Shown in pieces: positions 61,084 through 64,000 of a stretch of 64,000 bases of DNA; within the stretch, counting starts at the first letter, position 1; each line of letters begins with the position of its first letter. A program made the position numbers and the translations under genes. The stretch is from Combretum micranthum (lineage: Eukaryota > Streptophyta > Magnoliopsida > Myrtales > Combretaceae). The notes beneath the pieces are model-generated. The model searched no databases, was not told where the DNA came from, and was given only the letters and a program-made list of their open reading frames with translations. The DNA is taken from assembly GCA_024138025.1 (NCBI GenBank), contig JAMXBD010004358.1, positions 1 through 64,000 of the forward strand, written 5' to 3'.

Positions 61084-64000
61084 CTGTCACGCCCCAAAGG
61101 GTACCCAAAACGCGACAGTCCACCACACTCGATATTTAAACTTAAGTATGACAATCTTAGTCATCCCATAATTTTACATATCGGGTGTAAGGTGTACTTA
61201 CACAACTTTTAGGATCATACTTTGAATCGAATAGTTTAAAGAAGGCATATATTAGCATTAAGAATAGAAATCACAACGAGATAAAATAAGTTAAATCTTT
61301 ACAAAAGTCAAGGGGGCATACCCCCCCAAAATAATAATGGAAGTCCGTCCATTCTAAATTTACATTTACAAATACTAGGGTTTATATCGAGGAGATTTCC
61401 TAGAAGTCCACGCCTTTAGCTAGGTCCCAACTTCTTCAAAAGCTCCTCCATCCAAAAGATAACCCTGTGAAGAGTGTTCTCTCGGAACAACCAAAAATAG
61501 AAACACCACAACAAAACTATCAGGGTGTAAGCTACAGGCTTAGTGAGCTTCATTCACAAATAAATAATGCTCAACAATAGTATATGATAGACAAGTTATT
61601 AGCAGCCATATGAGATGCACAAGCAAATGATCATACAAGCATATGACTTTTCGGGAGCCATATGTGAATGGATTTACGCCCTCCATTCAGGGTTAGGATG
61701 GTCCATAAGACATGCAACCATAATTCCAATCTTGAGTGGGGTGGTCCATAAGTCATGCAACCATAATCCCAATCTCTTTCTCTTGTTGTTTTATTGTAGT
61801 TTTATGTGCCTACCCCATCCGTTAACTTAAGCGATCTCACATCCTTAATGTTAACAAGGCCCCTCGCCTTCCGCTAATATTTTTGTCCCACCAAAGGTAT
61901 ATCAGCAATGCAATGTGACTCAAAACGTGATATGCATGTACAATTTATTCATATAATCGTGGCATATTAATTAGACAGATTACGTGCGAACATAGAGAAT
62001 TTCAGACAATCCCAAGTCTATACTAGCTCATACAATGATTTATCAACAAGTCTCGTCTCGATATGCTTATCATTCATTCAACCAAGATTATGTCACACTC
62101 AATGTAATTTTATCTTTTCCTAATTCTAATGCCACTACGATTACAAGCACATACATGAGCACAATTATTTAAGATATGAACTCACTCGGCCATGGACAGA
62201 AATCTACTAGTCGTAGTAGTCCTCGGGGAGTGAAAATTCGTCCTCCAAGTCACCTAAGTACAAGGAATACCCAAAATGAGTATTTTATAACGTTCTAATA
62301 ACTCAACAATTCTAACTACTAAGTTCGTCAATTTCCGCATAAGATAAAGTCCTAACTTTAAATGACCATATCTAACTCATTTTAACTCGGAATTGAGCAT
62401 ATAATATATCGATTTCTATCTACTTCGAAAGATCTATCTATTCCTAATATTATTTTCAAATTTCGAAAATATTTAAGTCACCAAACAGAGGCATCAGTTC
62501 TGGTCGTTCTAAAACGTCAATTCCGAAAAATAGTTTTATGGATGCTTGTGATGTTTCTAGCCTATAGCTTAACTACCCATGCAATATCGATGATTTCCTA
62601 TCATGAATGATATGATATGAACTTGATTCATGCATGCTTTTGAAATTATTTACTAAAAGGAAACTTAAGAAACTTCTTATTTGTGAAGATCCATGACTAC
62701 ACACTTTCATGAAAACTAATTTCCTATCTTTGACTATCTCATTTGTTTTGAAGTTATTTTCCTAAGAAAATCAATTTATCCTTATCAAAATTGAGTCTTC
62801 ATTATACCTATTACCCAAGCCTTCATTTCTACATAAAAACTTGCATTTTACATTTAGCAAATATGTCTTCAAATAGGATTCATTAAAAAATCCGAATTTC
62901 TTGAAATTAAATTTTTGAATGATTCTTTTGGGAAAAACTTGTTTAATGCATAAAAACTAAGACTTTAAGATACCTATTACCTAAGGAATCCATTTAGCAC
63001 ATAAAACTTCTATTTTGAACTTAGATGATAGGTGTTTTTATGACCTATATTCAAAATTACGAATTTCATATGTTGAGTACTAACTTAAAATTTTCCATCT
63101 AGATTTCACTTCTTGTTTGATACATTAATCTCATCAAAACTCATTTCAAATTATAAAAATCACTACTTAATGATACCTATTACCTATATCCTTCATTTTT
63201 CACATAAAACATGAGTTTTAAAATTGATAAAAGGGTTTTCAAAATAGGCCTTTGAAACCATACGAATTTGTCTTTGAATATTTCAAACAAAAACTTTTTC
63301 CTTTCAAGTTCATTACTTTATTTACTTAAGGATCTACCAACTACCACGTCTATATACCTAAAACAAAGCCTTTATGAGTATGAATGCATGAATACATAAA
63401 TCATCCATAAGATCATACATGTCAAGCATGGTATAACAATCTAAAAGCTAGATCTACTACTTATGATGCATGATATGAAATTTAAAAGCATGGACATGAA
63501 ATTTTATGCTAGATCTCTACTCTACTCCACTCCTACATGCATGAACATGAAATATCCTCAACAAAAACTTGATCAAACACAAGATCTACTCTTGTGATGG
63601 CTTGATATTCATGTAGTAGCATTTTCTTTGTCCCTAGCAAGAGCTCATGGGGACTTTGAGTGAAAATGCTCATGAATAATCTTGCCATTACAAGATTAAG
63701 TAGTGTGAAGGCTTAGGAATCATCACCTAAGGCTTGAAATAGATGAGGAATGGGGAAGAAAATTGAAGCTTGTGTGTGTGTGTGTGGTGTAAAGGAGGTC
63801 ACGGCATTGAGAGAAAAGAAGAGAGGGTTTGAGAGCTTTTTGGAACAATGGAACAGATGAATGAGAGAGAAAAATAAGAGACTATTTATATTAAGTAGAA
63901 TTATGGTTTGTGTGTGTTTAAAAAAAAATAAAACAAAACATTTTGGAGCCAATGGGAGGGTTTCATGCCGACCAATGCTTGTAAGGAGGGAGGGGATTTG
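61084..64000 (-). repeat. 5' LTR of the Ty3/gypsy element, cut by the window edge
   Basis: The plus strand starts TGTCACGCCCC at 61084 and follows 52263 onward base for base with scattered differences. It includes a 43-bp internal tandem duplication near 61690-61775 also seen in the 3' LTR. It carries about 175 bp (63544-63718) absent from the 3' LTR. TATAAATA on the minus strand at 63883-63890. Confidence 0.9.
63883..63890 (-). promoter_or_regulatory. TATA box of the 5' LTR
   Basis: Minus-strand TATAAATA with a CT-rich run downstream. This is the promoter position from which full-length element RNA would start. Confidence 0.6.

Larger units (their letters stand above)
52263..64000 (-). mobile_element. 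Ty3/gypsy chromodomain retrotransposon (Tekay/Del-like), minus strand, right end outside the window
   Basis: Two long direct repeats (52263-55588 and 61084 onward) flank gag-pol remains in the order leader, gag, protease, RT, RNase H, integrase, chromodomain, all on the minus strand. The primer site and polypurine tract sit at the expected edges. Pol order, the C-terminal chromodomain and the ~3.3-kb LTRs fit the chromodomain lineage of Ty3/gypsy elements, probably the Tekay/Del group. Several frame breaks make this copy unable to encode its proteins. It lies inside LTR D. Confidence 0.88.

Overview
The window looks like nuclear DNA from a dicot-type flowering plant. It is AT-rich, introns interrupt the one clear host gene, and most of the rest is layered transposable elements: solo LTRs, a chromodomain Ty3/gypsy element, Ty1/copia and LINE remains, hAT and Mutator-like elements. 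No bacterial operons, CRISPR arrays, rRNA or tRNA genes were seen. The species cannot be named from sequence alone.

The host gene is a WUSCHEL-related homeobox gene of the WOX1 type (STENOFOLIA/MAEWEST/LAM1 lineage), minus strand, 45397 to 41089. Four exons can be assembled by eye: 45397-45199 (N-terminus), 45016-44702 (homeodomain), 43813-43737 (short conserved exon) and 41612-41089 (WUS box and conserved C-terminus). All of its landmarks are present, but the reading frame fails at three places, one each in or at exons 2, 3 and 4. Each break is a one-base discrepancy. This is either a recent pseudogene or base-level sequence error in a working gene. A TATA-like box and a CT/CA-rich leader lie upstream at 45600-45803.

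From 1 to 29 kb there is a 60-codon tandem duplication (316-675) and a directly duplicated ~0.9-kb segment (813-1700 and 5637-11165). There are four long LTRs with no internal region, each delimited by TG/CA-type ends and short target duplications (1770-5408, 6373-10985, 16981-20492, 26432-28980). The stretch also holds three foldback (MITE-like) elements, a ~310-bp tandem array (13229-14330), a LINE RNase H scrap and a 559-bp non-autonomous hAT element (25651-26209).

From 31 to 38 kb lies a decayed LINE on the minus strand (RT, zinc-binding and RNase H parts), split by an LTR that carries striking GATCAYGGCC palindromes. A decayed Ty1/copia pol fragment follows it.

From 47 to 50.3 kb lies a Mutator-like element with ~0.5-kb terminal inverted repeats. 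It carries an apparent captured host-gene fragment and a nested 684-bp hAT element with an exact 8-bp target duplication.

From 51.5 kb to the right edge, the first ~720 bp of another LTR is interrupted by a large chromodomain Ty3/gypsy element in the opposite orientation (52263 to beyond 64000). It has ~3.3-kb LTRs, an initiator-Met-tRNA-type primer site, and gag-pol remains broken by several frameshifts.

I saw no convincing new biological system. The best leads are the frame breaks in the WOX1 gene, the unidentified 60-codon repeat, the gene-carrying Mutator-like element and the palindromic cores inside LTRs.
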